A stretch of DNA of 64,000 bases, taken from positions 2,694,437 to 2,758,436 of the forward strand of contig NW_004450477.1 in the NCBI RefSeq assembly GCF_000321225.1, given 5' to 3'. The notes below the pieces were generated by a model that had not been told where the DNA came from, searched no databases, and saw nothing but the letters and a program-made list of their open reading frames with translations. Of this stretch, positions 44,640 to 57,329 are shown piece by piece; the first letter of the stretch is position 1, and the number at the start of each line of letters is the position of its first letter. A program made the position numbers and the translations under genes. The DNA comes from Odobenus rosmarus divergens. Its lineage: Eukaryota > Chordata > Mammalia > Carnivora > Odobenidae.

Positions 44640-45335
44640 AACGAGTAACTTCCTTCTCCCAGACCTGCTCACATCCCTCTTCTGCATCGCATTCATTACA
44701 AACGCCATGAGAACTGTGAGTCAAACTTGATTCCTCTGCTCTCACGCAGCTCCCTCCTCTCCATTCCTGAGTCTTCTTGGCTTTCATTTGGACTCCTGGC
44801 TCTGGAAAACAGCTCTCTGATCCATCCCCCCACCCCGACCCCCATTTCCCTGCCTCCTCCTTCTTCACTCTGGTGGCTCCCCACAATTAACCTGGTGAAG
44901 TCCCAGCTCTTCACAGGGTCACTCAGGGTTCTCCGCGACCTGGCCTCTGGTCTGTGGCTCCCACACGGTCCCTGACTGTCCTTCCTTCCCTGCCCCTCCC
45001 AAACCCTGTGCTAAAATGCTTGCAGTTCTCCTCACAGGCTGCCCTGGATGGTTGTTCAGGTTCTTGCCTCTACCTGGACCGCCTCTTCAGCCCTCCAGCC
45101 TGAGCTGAGACCGCATCCAAGGGTCACCTCTGTGGGCTTTCCCAGCCCACCCCCAGACCCACACGGGCTGTGCTCCATGCGCCCCCTCACCCATGACACT
45201 GTGTTCCCATCTTCCCACCAGGGGTAAGCCTTCCGGAGCAGGAAGGGTGTTTTAACTTACCTTTTGGTTCAGAGTTCCTAGCATAGTGCCTGACACATAG
45301 TAAGCCCTAATAAATAATTTTTGAATATTTGAAAG
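44640..45335 (+). repeat. L2 LINE 3' half, sense
   Basis: A long L2 copy with 'ttcacagggtcactcagggt', 'tctccgcgacctggcctc', 'gctaaaatgcttgcagttc', 'cctctgtgggctttccc' and the end motif 'cctgacacatagtaagcc..aataaataa'. No reading frame survives. Confidence 0.7.
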
Positions 45336-46384
45336 AATGTTAAGTGGAAAAATACAGTATATATTTATATCATGAGGATTGCAACAATAGAGTAGACTTA
45401 ACTTTCAAGATCCTTCCTCAGATCCTTGGTCTGCGAACATGATTTGCATGTTACAATGTCCCCCATAAATGGCAGGTGAGTGAAGTAGAACCAATTCTTC
45501 CATGTATCAAAACCTTGTTTTCTGGTCTTTTACGCACTGGGTCTGTGCTAGGATCTCAGCTAGGAAGCCTGGGGCCGGCAAAAGAAGGCCCACTGCCCTG
45601 TCTGTGGCACCTCCTATTGGGCTTGAAGGGTGTGCACAAGCCTGGGGCTCTGCTGCATTTGGGTAATGAGGTCTCCTCCATGGGGCCAGATTTGAGGCCT
45701 GTAGTGCAAGATGGAGAAGCAGCGTCGCCTCATGGGCCAGATGTCCCAGTTTGCCTGGTTCCTGGCCTTCCTCACAGCCTTGTTTACTGTTCCTGCCCAT
45801 GGTGAGCCGTGCGGAAGGCAAGTTGTGAGCTTGTGTGAGGGGCAGGGTTGCTGAAGCTGGGGAGGCCACTGCCGTTGTGATTAGTGGGAAGTCCCCAGAG
45901 GAAGGTGGGTCTGGGAGACTGGAGAGGTGTCGGCAGAGTCCAACCGCCCTTCTTTCCACATAGGAAGCTTCAGCCCTTTGCCAACCTTGGAGGTTTTGGA
46001 TAGGTTTTATTTCAGGTGATGACACTCAACTCACAAGGATATATTACCCCTTGGCCATATCAGATCATAGTTTCAGGCTGCAGGAGCGCTCAGGCTGGCT
46101 CCCGATCACAGCTTCCAGAAACCACCAACCCCCTGGCTTCTGCAGGACCTGGTGCTATCCGAGTGGCTAGTGTCTGAGTGGCCAGTGCTTGGATGTGGGA
46201 GAGGTTATCCAGTTCTTCTGGGGGTCTTCCATTCAAGGTCAGTAGCACCGTGTATTTGGGGGCAGGAAAGAAGAGCTTTGGCCTCCCTGTCCGGAACAAT
46301 AGTCAAGGATATGAGTGGTTTTTCGTTCCCAGAACTGGGTGCATTTTTGTGGACAGTGACTCATCACTGAATTTGCCAGCAATA

Positions 46385-46605
46385 GAACCATGGCATGTCT
46401 GTGCAGTTTATAAGGCACTGGGACATAGGTTTGCCTGGCTGATCCTCACACAACCCCAAAAGGGGCTGAGATGGGATATTTGGGCTCCATCTCCAAGATG
46501 GGAAAACTAAAATCAGGTTGGCTTCATGACCGATGCTCAGGAACAGCCCCTCAGAGGGTGGCAGGGCTAGAACTTTGGCCCACGTCTTCTGTCCTCCAGG
46601 CCCCC
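46385..46605 (-). repeat. MIR SINE, antisense, diverged
   Basis: 'tgatcctcacacaacccc', 'atctccaagatgggaaaact', 'gtggcagggctagaactttgg' mark antisense MIR. Confidence 0.65.
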
Positions 46606-48724
46606 AACACTCTGTCCAGTAAGGACTCTCAGCCTCAGTCTGTCAGAGATGAGCATGGGGAACATAGGTGGACACCCAGGGAAATTTGTGGAGTGAACAC
46701 AATCAGGAGGGGATTTCAGCTGAGTTCATAGACATTATATGTAACCAGTTTGTGATTATTTCTCTGAGAGCTGAGGCGCAGAGCTTGGTTAAGTGGGAAG
46801 CTTTCTTTCTGTCAAGGCTGTGGATCTCCGGCCATGAAAGTCATCTCCTTTACTGTTAGGATTGGTTGGGGAAATCAGTCATAGACATAACAAAGAGTGA
46901 AGTAACAATTGACAAGGCAGCATATGACTCATGTCTACGTGTGACATAGGCGGCCAGGGCTATGGAGATGTTGGAAGTGGGAAAAATCTACGTGGGCTCA
47001 CATTCCAGACAGCCTCCTGGCGAGAGTGGGAAGGGTTAAGTAGGTGAATGGAAAGGTCAGATGTGGATGGGACCTGGGGTGGGGGTCAGGTCTGGCTGGC
47101 TCCGGGCAACTGAGAACAGTCCCCGATATGGGGCGGGGGGGCCCACAGGGGGGGGTCGAGGGGCTGGCCTGGCACACTGGGCTGTCATCAGTGACACAAA
47201 ACCGTTTCAGAAGTTACTTCCATTCCATGTAATGAAAACATAAGGGAAAAGGAAGGACAGAGGAGAGAAAAATGGAAATATAGGAAGGGAGTGATTACAA
47301 AGAAAAGGGGAGAGGAAGAAACTGGAGAGAGAAGAAAGGCGAGGGATGGACAGGCAGTGCCTGAAAAGCCACTGATGAAGAATGTGTGGGAGGAGGAGGG
47401 TGGTTGGGGACAAGCCACAGGACGGGCCTGGCCTGGGCCTGGAGGGCACAGTCTCCTGCTGCCCACGCCCCTGGTCACTGCTCTTCCCGGTGAGTGCAGG
47501 TGTTAGCTAACAAGGCTTAAGATGTGACCCTCTCCAGGGCCTCCCCCTCCTTCCTCTCTTTCACACACATTTATGGGGTGTCTGCTCAGGGTCAGCCTCT
47601 GTGAGGGCCAGCACAGTAACCAAAATAAAGGAAACCAGGGGTCAGCAAAATCGTGGTGGGTGACAGCTCTGGCCAAGCCTGCGCACTCCATAGTCCCTCT
47701 CCTAAGATCTTGGCCCAATAGCATCTTCCCTTTCAGGGCTGTGTGGACAAAAAAGGAAAAGATCCTACCGTTGCGTTAGCGGCTCTAGCCCCAGCTGCGC
47801 CCCACACCTGTGACTACGGAGACAATGCAGCCCCGGCCCCACCTTGTACCTTCCGCCTAGGCTTCCCTCTGGGATCGTTCCTTTAGCATGTGGATGGGCT
47901 GAAGCTTCTGTCATCCAGAAAACCCTCCTCCCTGGCCCCCAGATCCAGAGTCTGCCTTCCCCGCCAAGCATCTCAGGCCTTGTCCGAGCTCTGCTGTCTT
48001 GCTTCACTCTCCCTCCTGTCCTATTCTCGCTCCCGCCCCATCACCGCAGTGAAACTGCCCTTGCTAAGGTGCTCCGTCTGTAATGCAGGGGACGGTTTTC
48101 TGTCTTTATCTTGTTTAACCTCTTAGCAGTGCTTGCCGGTTCTGGTCATCCCCTCGGAGGCATTCTGCTGTTCTGAGTTCGATAGTGACAGACTCCCCTG
48201 CCTTTCCTTCCTTCTCAGTCCTCAGTGTCCTCCTGCCCTGAGTGTTGGCCTTCCCTAGGGCTTTGTCTCAAGACCATGCCTTCTCCTCACAGATGACTTC
48301 ATTTTCTGGGTGGCCCCCAGGGCTTTCTGATAACCCCCTCGTTCTTTTGTCTAGGCCAGTACTCTCTTTGGTCCTGAGGCCAATGACCCAACTGCCCCTG
48401 GACAGCTCCCCTTGGATGTCCCACAGATGCCGAACGGGCACAGTGTTGAGATCGGATCTTATTATCTTCCCACAGACCCTCGCTGCCTCTGTGAGGAACA
48501 GACCATATCGGGCCCGCTGCCCAAACCAACAAGCTCTCCCTGGCTCTGACCACCATCTCTCAGCCCTCCCATTCTGGTGATTCTCTTGGCTCTCGGCACT
48601 TCTTGCCCCATTCCATAGATAGTCCCTGGCATATAGAAAGTGCCCAGGAGATGATGAAATGAAGGAAAAACAAGTAAGATAATGTGTGAAGAAGTGTCTG
48701 TCACACGGCAGTTGCTCAAAAAGT

Positions 48725-49165
48725 GTGCCTTTATTGGTCATCCATGGCTGCGAACAAGTCCCTCTGAAGCATAGTTGCTTAAAGGATTCACATTATCTCT
48801 CACAGTGTCCTTGGACCAGGAATTTGGGAGAATCTTGCCAGGTGGTTCTGGCTCAGGGTCTGTCATGAGGGTGCAGCCAGATTATGGCTTCTTTGGTTGC
48901 AAGGCTGTCCTGGGCTGGGCAGATGCAAGAGCTGGGTGCTCCTTGGGCTTCTCTCGTTATCTCTCTGGTCTTGTTATCTCTTGGGTCTCTTCATGGGTTT
49001 CTAGTGTGGCGGCTTCTGGGGAGCTAGACTTCTTCCATGGCAGCTCAGGGCTCCAGATGGAGACCAGGAGGGTGCTGTCTCCCCTCTTCTGTCCCTCTCA
49101 CTGGTCCTCTACGTGTTTGAACAAGTCATCAAGGCTGACCACTGTTCAAGACACCATTGTCACAT
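48725..49165. repeat. Interspersed repeat of uncertain class
   Basis: 'ggaccaggaatttgggagaatcttgcc', 'ggtggttctggctcagggtc' and 'catgagggtgcagccag' recall a common medium-reiteration mammalian repeat whose name I cannot fix. It is not a gene. Confidence 0.4.
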
Positions 49166-49179
49166 GGTGAAAAGTGTCA

Positions 49180-49720
49180 AAGATTTGTGAACTTCTTAAA
49201 AAGACATTTATACACAGTCAGATTCACTTGGATTTTTGGTGTGCAAAGCTAGGAGTTTTGACACATGCAGAGGTTCTCGTAACTACTACAGGATACGGGA
49301 GAGCTCCTCACCCCTAATCCCTGGTAACCACAAGTCTGTTCTCTCTCCCTATAGTTTTGTGTTTACCAAAGGCCATATAAAGAATCATTTAGTATGTAGC
49401 CGTCAGAGACTGGCTTTGTTCACTCCTCCTAATGCCCTTGAGACCCATCTAAGTTGTGTGCATCAACAGTTCATGCCTTTCTAACGCTGAGTGGTATCCC
49501 ATTGTATGGATGTACCAGTTTGGTCATTCATTCACTCCTTGAAGGGCTTTTGTGTTATTTCCAGTGTTTGGTGATTACAAATAAGGCCGCTATAAACATT
49601 TGATCTGGAGGCTAATGTCTTAGCCAGTACGTCCTACTGCCTTTTCTGCTGTAAATGTTCGTGTAGAGATTATGTGTGAACATACATTTTCAGTTTTCTA
49701 GGATAAATACCTAGAAGTGG
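49180..49720 (-). mobile_element. Old L1 3' UTR, antisense
   Basis: 'ccctggtaaccacaagtctg', 'gagtggtatcccattgtatgg', 'ggtgattacaaataaggccgctataaac' and 'ctaggataaatacctagaagtgggattgc' are typical in this order. May extend to about 49,930. Confidence 0.75.
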
Positions 49721-50224
49721 GATTGCTTTTTTGGCAGAGAATGACCTGGCACTCTCCTGGGCAGGCCTGTCAGGGGGCTTGTACTTATTAGGCAAATTAC
49801 CCTTGTCAGAAGAATTTGTTATTCGAGTCTTGAACTTCAGAGTAGAAGAACCTGTCCAAACACTGCCCAGAGAAAGGACCATTCGTTTAAAAATCATTGT
49901 TTGTAGGTATCTGACAATTCTTTATTCTTGAGCCTTCAGAGGCCCTGCTGGGGATTAACCTGAGGTGAAGCCCTGGGGTCCCCCTGCAGCCTCATCACCC
50001 TGAGCTGTGACGTCACCCGGCACTCACTCTGTACCCTCATCCCATGACCTTACAAAGGGACAGCACCTGTGACAGCGCTGTGTGGGGACCATTTTTCAAA
50101 CCCCACAGGGCACAGATCATCAGAAATTCTATCAGTTGGCAAAATACCGTAAATCACTGAAGAAGCAGGCAGCACTGGAGGATCGCAGAGTATGAAAAAT
50201 GCACTTTGATCATCACAGAGATGA

Positions 50225-50392
50225 AGTGAGCAGTGGTGGGTAGGTGGCCAGACGGCAGAGGGAGAGAATCCTCAAGCAGACTCCCCACTGAGTGTGGAGC
50301 CCAATGCCGGGCTCAATCTCACAACCCTGAGATCATGACCCAAGCCGAAACCAGCCGTTGGATGCTTAACAGATTGAGACACCCAGGCACCC
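50225..50392 (-). mobile_element. CAN SINE, tail-truncated, antisense
   Basis: The head (GACACCCAGGCACCCC) and B-box part are present, but the A/T-rich tail is missing or replaced. Confidence 0.85.
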
Positions 50393-52584
50393 CAAGATCT
50401 GGTTTTAATGAGTTTTACCTTCTCTTTACTAAGGGAGAGCTCAGTGTCCAGAAAGTTCCCAAGGCCTCAAGGTGGCCCTCAGTGGAAGACCCCCATTCGT
50501 CAGGGTTTCTTGCACATTCCATTTGTCCTTGACTAAATGAAGCTCCCAGCCTGGAGACCTGCCTGGAATGCACAAGCAGGGCCTACCTTTAGGCCCTTTT
50601 TCTATTCTGTGGGGTTGTTAGGAATACTTAGTTTCCTTAGGATATCATAGTACATAAATCAGGTAAAGGCCCTAAATAGGGGGAGTTCAGTGTGATTCTC
50701 CAAGTATCTGTAAAAACTGAGGATGTCAGTGTTTCTCTAGGAATATACAAGGAAGTGAAAGGTGAAATCAGGCCCGATGCTCACAGAAGCCTTTCACTCA
50801 CCCTACATCCATGTGAGTTTTTGCCCTTTGTCGGGTTCTCTGCAGTGCACTTGGAAATCGAAGAAGAATAAAGCGTGGGCCTTGTTGCCAAGCATTTTTA
50901 TAGGCCACAATGGTGACAGGCTGGCCTGATATCCTCACCATTGGTATCGCTTTATTTCTATGAAAAATGCATTCCGAGTTCCAGACACCAAGTCATGGTG
51001 AACTTTTGAATGCCACCCATGGGTAAGCTGGGGGCTCTGCTTATGTAGGAAATTACGATTGGCCTATATTCAGTTTCATTAGCCCCTTAGTTTCTGTTAA
51101 GATGTGTAGGACAATGTCCCTTGGTCGCCTCCCTGAGAAGTCAGTCTCTTCCTCTCTCTCTCTCTCTCTCTCTCTCTCGGTTTCCTGGTCTCTGCCCATG
51201 TCTTTGGCCATTCAAGAGCTCTGCATTTCCAGATTCTGCCTCCTATGACTGAAGTCTTCGCCCTCTGATACGTCCACCTGACTCCGAGCCTCTTGGGTCT
51301 CTCATTCATCCAGTGTACAGAAGCTTCCACCAGTCTCCCCTTTCAGATGAAAGTGGGGGGGCTCCTCTGAGGGGACGTGGGGTTAAGCCTCTGGTGCATC
51401 CTGAGATTTTGAATTTCGCTTCTAACATTTGTGTTTGTGAACAGAGCTTGGGTTAAGGCCCGGCCTGATGTCAGCAAGGAGGGAGGACTTCGGTGCAAGG
51501 CCAGAACCTGTCTGTGCTGACATGTGAGCCTCGTTAGCCCCCGCTCTGTGCCCGGCCTGCCCAGAGGCCGCTCTGATCTGCGATGTCCCAGCGAACACCA
51601 GCAGTGCTCAGCCTGGCAAACGGCCCACCGCTTCTGTCGTCACCCCGTCACCCCGACCTTGGGAAACATGGTTTTGGCTTCCTGATTCAGTGTGTGTCCC
51701 CCGTCTTGTCCTCGGCGAGCTGTCTCCCAGTGCTGCTCTCCCTGGGCTGTGGGTGAAGCGGCCACGAGAAAGACAAGGGCTAATCCCAGGCTGAGGAGCA
51801 GGAAGGGAGGGGCCTCACCGGCCAAGAGCTCTTTGTGTCTCAGGGCTCTGGTGTCCGTAAGCCTCTTTTCTCCCCCCGGCACTCTTGGAGAACCATTGCT
51901 TTCATTTTACAAAAGTTGCTTGGCCCGCCTGGTCCCTGAAGCAGAACATGTGAGCGCCGCTATATTGGTGTATGCAGTTCTGCAAAGTCTAAACAGGTTA
52001 AATTCCGTTATTCTGGGCAGTATTTGTCTGATGACGAGTGCTGGCCAAAGCAGGAAGAATCTGTGAGGGGACACCGAGAGGTTTTGCCCGCTGCCCTCCC
52101 AGGACCAGGCTCTGCATGGGAGAGAGCGGGCGCTCCTCAAGAGGGCTCGGCCACACTTCAGCTCTTCACCAGCAGACGCGGCGTTGTTCTCATTCTCCTG
52201 CATGGGTCACTGGGGCTGAAAACCCATCTGATGGGGAGAGGGTCAGCTCTTTGGGTTTATGGAGCTGTCTGCATATCCCACAGGACATTTTGGTCATACT
52301 GATCAGTCATCGTTGATTGAAGGGCCTTGGATGTCATTAGTGTTTCCAATCAGTTTATATAAGGCTCAGAATAATCGGTGGATTGGGGACTGACCTGATA
52401 AGGCAAACTGCATAAACCACCCCCCCCACCCCGCCCCGACACGCCATCACTCTGCAGCACGGCTCCTTGTAGGGTGTTTTTAGGTGAGGCTCCTGTGAAT
52501 CCTTCTGGACCAATAACTGGCAGCGTGTTGAGAAGCAGTATGATGTCCTCACAGCACGTTGCTCATGGCTGTGGGTCATTAGCT

Positions 52585-52725
52585 GTGGTAGTCACGTTTT
52601 TATTGAGTGCCTGCGATGTGCCAGGCTGTTTTAAGCACTGCAGAAACAACAGTGAACAAAACAGGCAGACGTCCTGACCTTGGAGCGTATATTCTAGCGG
52701 CAAAGTTGCAGAGAGAGTGGTAAGA
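52585..52725 (-). repeat. L2 3' end, antisense
   Basis: 'tttattgagtgcctgcgatg', 'tgccaggctgttttaagcactg', 'cagtgaacaaaacaggcag' are the antisense L2 end. A short MIR-like piece ('cctcagtgtcttcatctgca') follows at 52,785. Confidence 0.65.
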
Positions 52726-53753
52726 AGTAAAACAAAACAGCAAGGGACATCGTGTGCTAGGTGATCTGTGCCGGGCTCTCTTGGCCTCAGTGTCTTCATC
52801 TGCAAAATGAGAAAGCTGGACCGGACCCCAGTGGTCCTTGCTTGCAGCTCTTCTCTAGATCCCCTCATCAGTTTTTGGCATTGTTCATGAGGAGAGCCGG
52901 CAGTCCTTTTTACCCGTAGATGTGCGGCGTGAGAGCACAGAATTGCTTCCAACTGTGTGGTTCTGCATCGTCGTTCTTTCTGGTGCCAGTCGGCGTGCGT
53001 CTCCAGGTGTCCAGTGGGAAGTGCTGTGACTCCATAATCTATGTAGCATTGGCTCGAGCCCATCCCCGCCACTGCGGGTTTCGCTGAGCCCAGTGCTCCC
53101 ATGTGTGGCCTGTGGGAGGGCAGGCAGGTATGCTTAGCAATGGGTGCTCCCCTCTGTGGGTGTGCGCAAGGCCGGGATGGAGGGACCCGGGCCTTCTCAG
53201 GCCACTGCTCAGTCTCCGTAGCTTCTGGATAATGGGGCTGTGGACTAATCTCTCTGTTTTTTCTCTCCTGGCTGGGGGCTCCCTGAGAATGGAGCTGCAG
53301 CTAACCTTCATTAATACCATCACACTTTCGGAATCTATCGAACTGTTGCTTTTCCCCCCAGCTTAAGTCAAACAGTGAACACCAGTCACTGGGCCGGGTG
53401 CAGCGGATGTGAGGGTGAGGAACTAGCAAACACCCCTTTGGGGGCCTGACGGCCCAGTGCCCAGTAGCAGAGCTCAGGGCCGTCCACCCTTCCTGCAAGG
53501 TGCCCAACAACCAAGTGGTGAATGTATAGGGAGGGCAGCTTCCCACCCACAGAGGAGGGGAGTGGGATTTCTGTTTCCTGTGTCTGTGAGCCACGAGGAA
53601 GCGTGCAGAGCTACAGGTGATGCCGTGGGTTCTTGGATGCTCTCTAGGGTGGGAGTGCCTGAGAGACAGCGAAGCCTTGCTGTCCCTGTGACCATGCGCA
53701 GCGACAGGCCTCCTGCCTCTAGGACACTATATCTTGGTGGTGTCTGAATGTGA

Positions 53754-53937
53754 GGGGCACCAGGGTGGCTCAGCGGGTTAAACATCCGACTCTTGATTTC
53801 AGCTCAGATCATGATCTCAGTGTTTTGAGATCGAGCCCTGCATCGGGCTCTGCGCTAGGCATAGAGCCTGCTTGGGATTCTTTCTTTTTCCCTCTCCCTC
53901 TGCGCCCTCCCCACCAAATAACAACAAAAAAGCAGAA
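53754..53937 (+). mobile_element. CAN SINE, sense, older subtype
   Basis: GGGGCACCAGGGTGGC head with the 'ccgactcttgatttcagctca' variant; short flanks gaatgtga on both sides (53,746-53,753 and 53,938-53,945). Confidence 0.92.
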
Positions 53938-54964
53938 GAATGTGAATTTGCCAACTTTCTGGATGTGAGTTTGTGTGGTTGGTAAATGCGACCCAGCATA
54001 AGCATGGCTCCTCTCCCCTCTTTCTTGCTGAGGAACGGGGTACTAGGCCATTGAGGTGGGGGGGTTCTTCTAAGAGGGTGGCAGACACGGAGGCGGAGGG
54101 AAGATTGTGAGCTGATGCCAGGGTCCTGAGGACAGGTGAGGAGGGAGGGTGGGCTGCATGGCTCCACCCTTGAAGGTGAAAGAGTGGTGGGTGGCCAGAA
54201 GATGGCCCACCTTCTACCCTGAGCCTGGGGTGCACTGGGCCAGGAGAGCAGGCCAGGGGACACACTGCTTCCTCCAAGAGGGTGATAGAGAGAGAGACGT
54301 CCTTGGGAAACCTCCAGGAGGACAGTGAATCGTGCTTGTTTTCTTCACTGCCGCATCCCAGGTTGGGCCCCACTTCCGGCTGTGTGGCGGGTGGATGAAG
54401 GGGCAGGTGGAGTGGAGGCCCCAGTAGGGAGCTGGGGCTGTCCTGGAGCCTGTGGGCCTGAAAGGAAGAGCAGGTTTCATGGAGGGGGGGTTGGTGGGTT
54501 CGGTGTCAGGCACATTGAGTTAGAGCTGCAGGGCCCAACCGGCCACTCCCTTCTGTTACTGGCCATCACCAGTGCCTGGGGGCCTGTGTGCCTTCAGGGG
54601 CCTGGTAGGTCCCCGCTGTCCAGGCTTGTCCCTCATTCTCTGTCTCCTGTTCTATGCTTCAGCAAGCCGGCTGCCTTAGTTCCTCACATTCCTGGCTGCT
54701 TCAAGCTTGCTTGCCTTTGCTTCTGCCTTTCTGCCATCATCCCGCGCGCCCCGCCCCGCCCCTCACCCCGGCTCCTTTTCCTGGCTGGATCATCCTCATC
54801 TTATTCTCTCATCCATTCCACTGGCACTTAGTGCTGCCTGGAAAATGCCAGGGAAGGCTGCTGGACGTTGCAGCCTGCCACCCTTCCCCCCGCCCCAGGC
54901 TATGTAGGTGCCCTTCGTGAATGTTCCTTTGGCTGTTACTGCAGCATGATGGTTTAAAGCAAGC

Positions 54965-55115
54965 CTTTGGATCCCATGGACATGCTTCCAATCTCTCTGA
55001 GTTTCAGTTTCTACGTATATAAAATGGGAATAATAGTGCTTTTCTTCAGAGGGTGGGTTGTAAGCCTTAAATTAAACGACCCTTGGAAAGCATGTAGCAT
55101 GGTGCTTGGCCCACT
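54965..55115 (+). repeat. MIR SINE 3' part, sense
   Basis: 'ctctgagtttcagtttctac', 'tataaaatgggaataatagtgc', 'catgtagcatggtgcttggc' are the sense MIR core and end. Confidence 0.7.
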
Positions 55116-56915
55116 CAGGGAAAGGGAGACTTCTGCTGCTGCTTCTCTTTCTTGTTTTTATCACCGGCTTGGGAGTCCCTGGCTGGGTCCCTTCCCCTGT
55201 GGGAGTCGGGCCGATGTGGTCAGGGGTGGCCTTAAGGCGGAGGTGGGAGGTAGTCAAGGATGGAAAGAAGATGTGGGTGTAGGAGGGTGGGAAAGTGGAG
55301 AGTAGGCTGGAGGCTTGGAGAGGGGAGTGGGATGAGCAAGGCCAGTTGGTGCAGAGCCTGGGGGGCCAGGCCTCCATTCTGGCCTGCGAATCAGGCTTTG
55401 GTGTATCCATAATCATGACCGCAATAGGGAGTCCTGGTGATCAGCAGAGCTGGGGTCAAGCTACCAGCTTTCAAGCAAATTGAGAAATGCAGTCAGTGTA
55501 TTTTGAGTCTCAGATGGGAACCAAATATCCAGGGAGGTATTGGAACATGTCTGCCAGTTACTCCTAATCTAGAAAGATAGCTAAACTGGCAATCATGATC
55601 TTGCATGATTGAGGTTATAATTGAGGGGTGGAAGTATTTGGGGGAAAAGATTTCAGCACTCTCACAGTATTCCCCTGAGAGGGCTGCTGCTGGGTCTCTC
55701 TTCCTTCTGAGGGGACACACGGCTGGGGTGGAGGGCAGGAGCGGTGGGAACTGGGAAACAGGCACTGAAGCCGGTGGCGAAGCTGGGTCCTCTGCTGCTG
55801 GGATCAAGAGTTTCGCTTTGCCTGACCACACACTCCGGGGATGCTAGGAGGGGTGGGGAGAAGCATCCTGATGTGCCTGAGGCTGTGACCCCCAACCCAG
55901 CAAGGGCTGCATTTTGTGAGTAATAAAACATGCTCTCTGAAGTCTCCTCATTATCTGCGATCTTGCCTCACAGATGATCCCATCCAGTGCAGTCTTTTTT
56001 TTAGTGTCTTTGCCATGGTGCTAAGGGAAGAATTTGACAGCGTGCCCCATTGCTGGACTTTGTGTTCTAAATTTTGCTGCCCATCTGCTTTGCATGCTGC
56101 TGCCGACACCCCGTCTTTTGTGGCCTTGGTCGTGGTGCTTGTGAGAGAACTGTGTTAAGCTGAGTGGAGAGCAGAAAGATGGTCTGGTTAGAAGAGCTGT
56201 GCTTTGGATCCTGTGGCCAAAGACCTAAGTAATTTGATATCCTTAACTTGACATTCATGGCCCTCCACAACCTGAATTCAGCCTGCCTTCCATCCCCCTG
56301 TCCCCTGACCCATCGGTCCACCAGCCATTTCTTGTCCCTTTGCAGTATCCCTCTTTTCTAGATCCACATGACTGTACAAGCAGTGGGCCCTGCAGTGAAC
56401 TGAGGGAAGGTGGTTCTGGAACATGGCAACCTCCTGTGTTCCCCAAACAGTATACATTCATGAAGATAGGTTTGGAGATGTAGGAGATAACTTGGTCTCA
56501 TGCAGCTGCCTCCACCCAAGCCTGAGCTCGTCTCTGACTGAGCCATGCTCTGCATCCCCACACCGGTGCTCAGCTATTTCCAGTTCTCCAAGTCCTCCCT
56601 GTTTCAGAGACTGGCTCACATAGATGTTGTCACCTTCCATGGAGTCTGCTCTGCTGAGGGTGGCTGGAAGTCACTATCATCCTGCTTGCCTTCCCAGTGA
56701 TGGGTCTCCACCTTCCTCAGGGTTTCCTTCTTTTTAGATTATGAGAATGTGTTTGAATTCCTTCTCCCTGAGGAGAGGAAAAGCACTCATTGGATAGGAT
56801 CCTGCTCTCAATAATCTCTGTATCCCCTGAAGTCATTGCCACTGCCTCTTCCAACACTTTCTCAGACTTTTCTCTTTTACTTTTCTTTGCTTCAGATTTA
56901 TGGTATTAAATTTTT

Positions 56916-57113
56916 TTTTTCTTTAAAATTTTATTCATTTATTTGAGAGAGAGTGAGAGAGATGGAGAGCACAGGAGAGAGAGAGAGATGGTCAGGGGGA
57001 GAAGCAGGCTCCCCGCTGAGCAGGGAGCCCGATGTGGGGCTCGATCCCAGGACCCTGGGATCCTGACCTGAGCAGAAGGCAGACGCTTAACCAACTGAGC
57101 CACCCAGGTGCCC
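56916..57113 (-). mobile_element. CAN SINE, antisense
   Basis: Full length with long GA runs; head AGCCACCCAGGTGCCC. T-rich flanks obscure the target duplication (about ctaattttttttt). Confidence 0.94.
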
Positions 57114-57329
57114 TAATTTTTTTTTGATAAGTTTTCCATCCTGGTTCTAGGTTTTTGGTATGTATGTTATTAGAAAGTGATCTAAAGACTAAATCTGAAA
57201 AGGTCAGTTTCATCTCAGACTTAATTTTTCATATGTTACAGTCTAGTCTCTGAAACCTCCTCTCCAAATAAAAATGGTTGATTCCTAAGCAGCACAGGCT
57301 GAGAGGTTGAATGGCTGAGCAGAACTGTA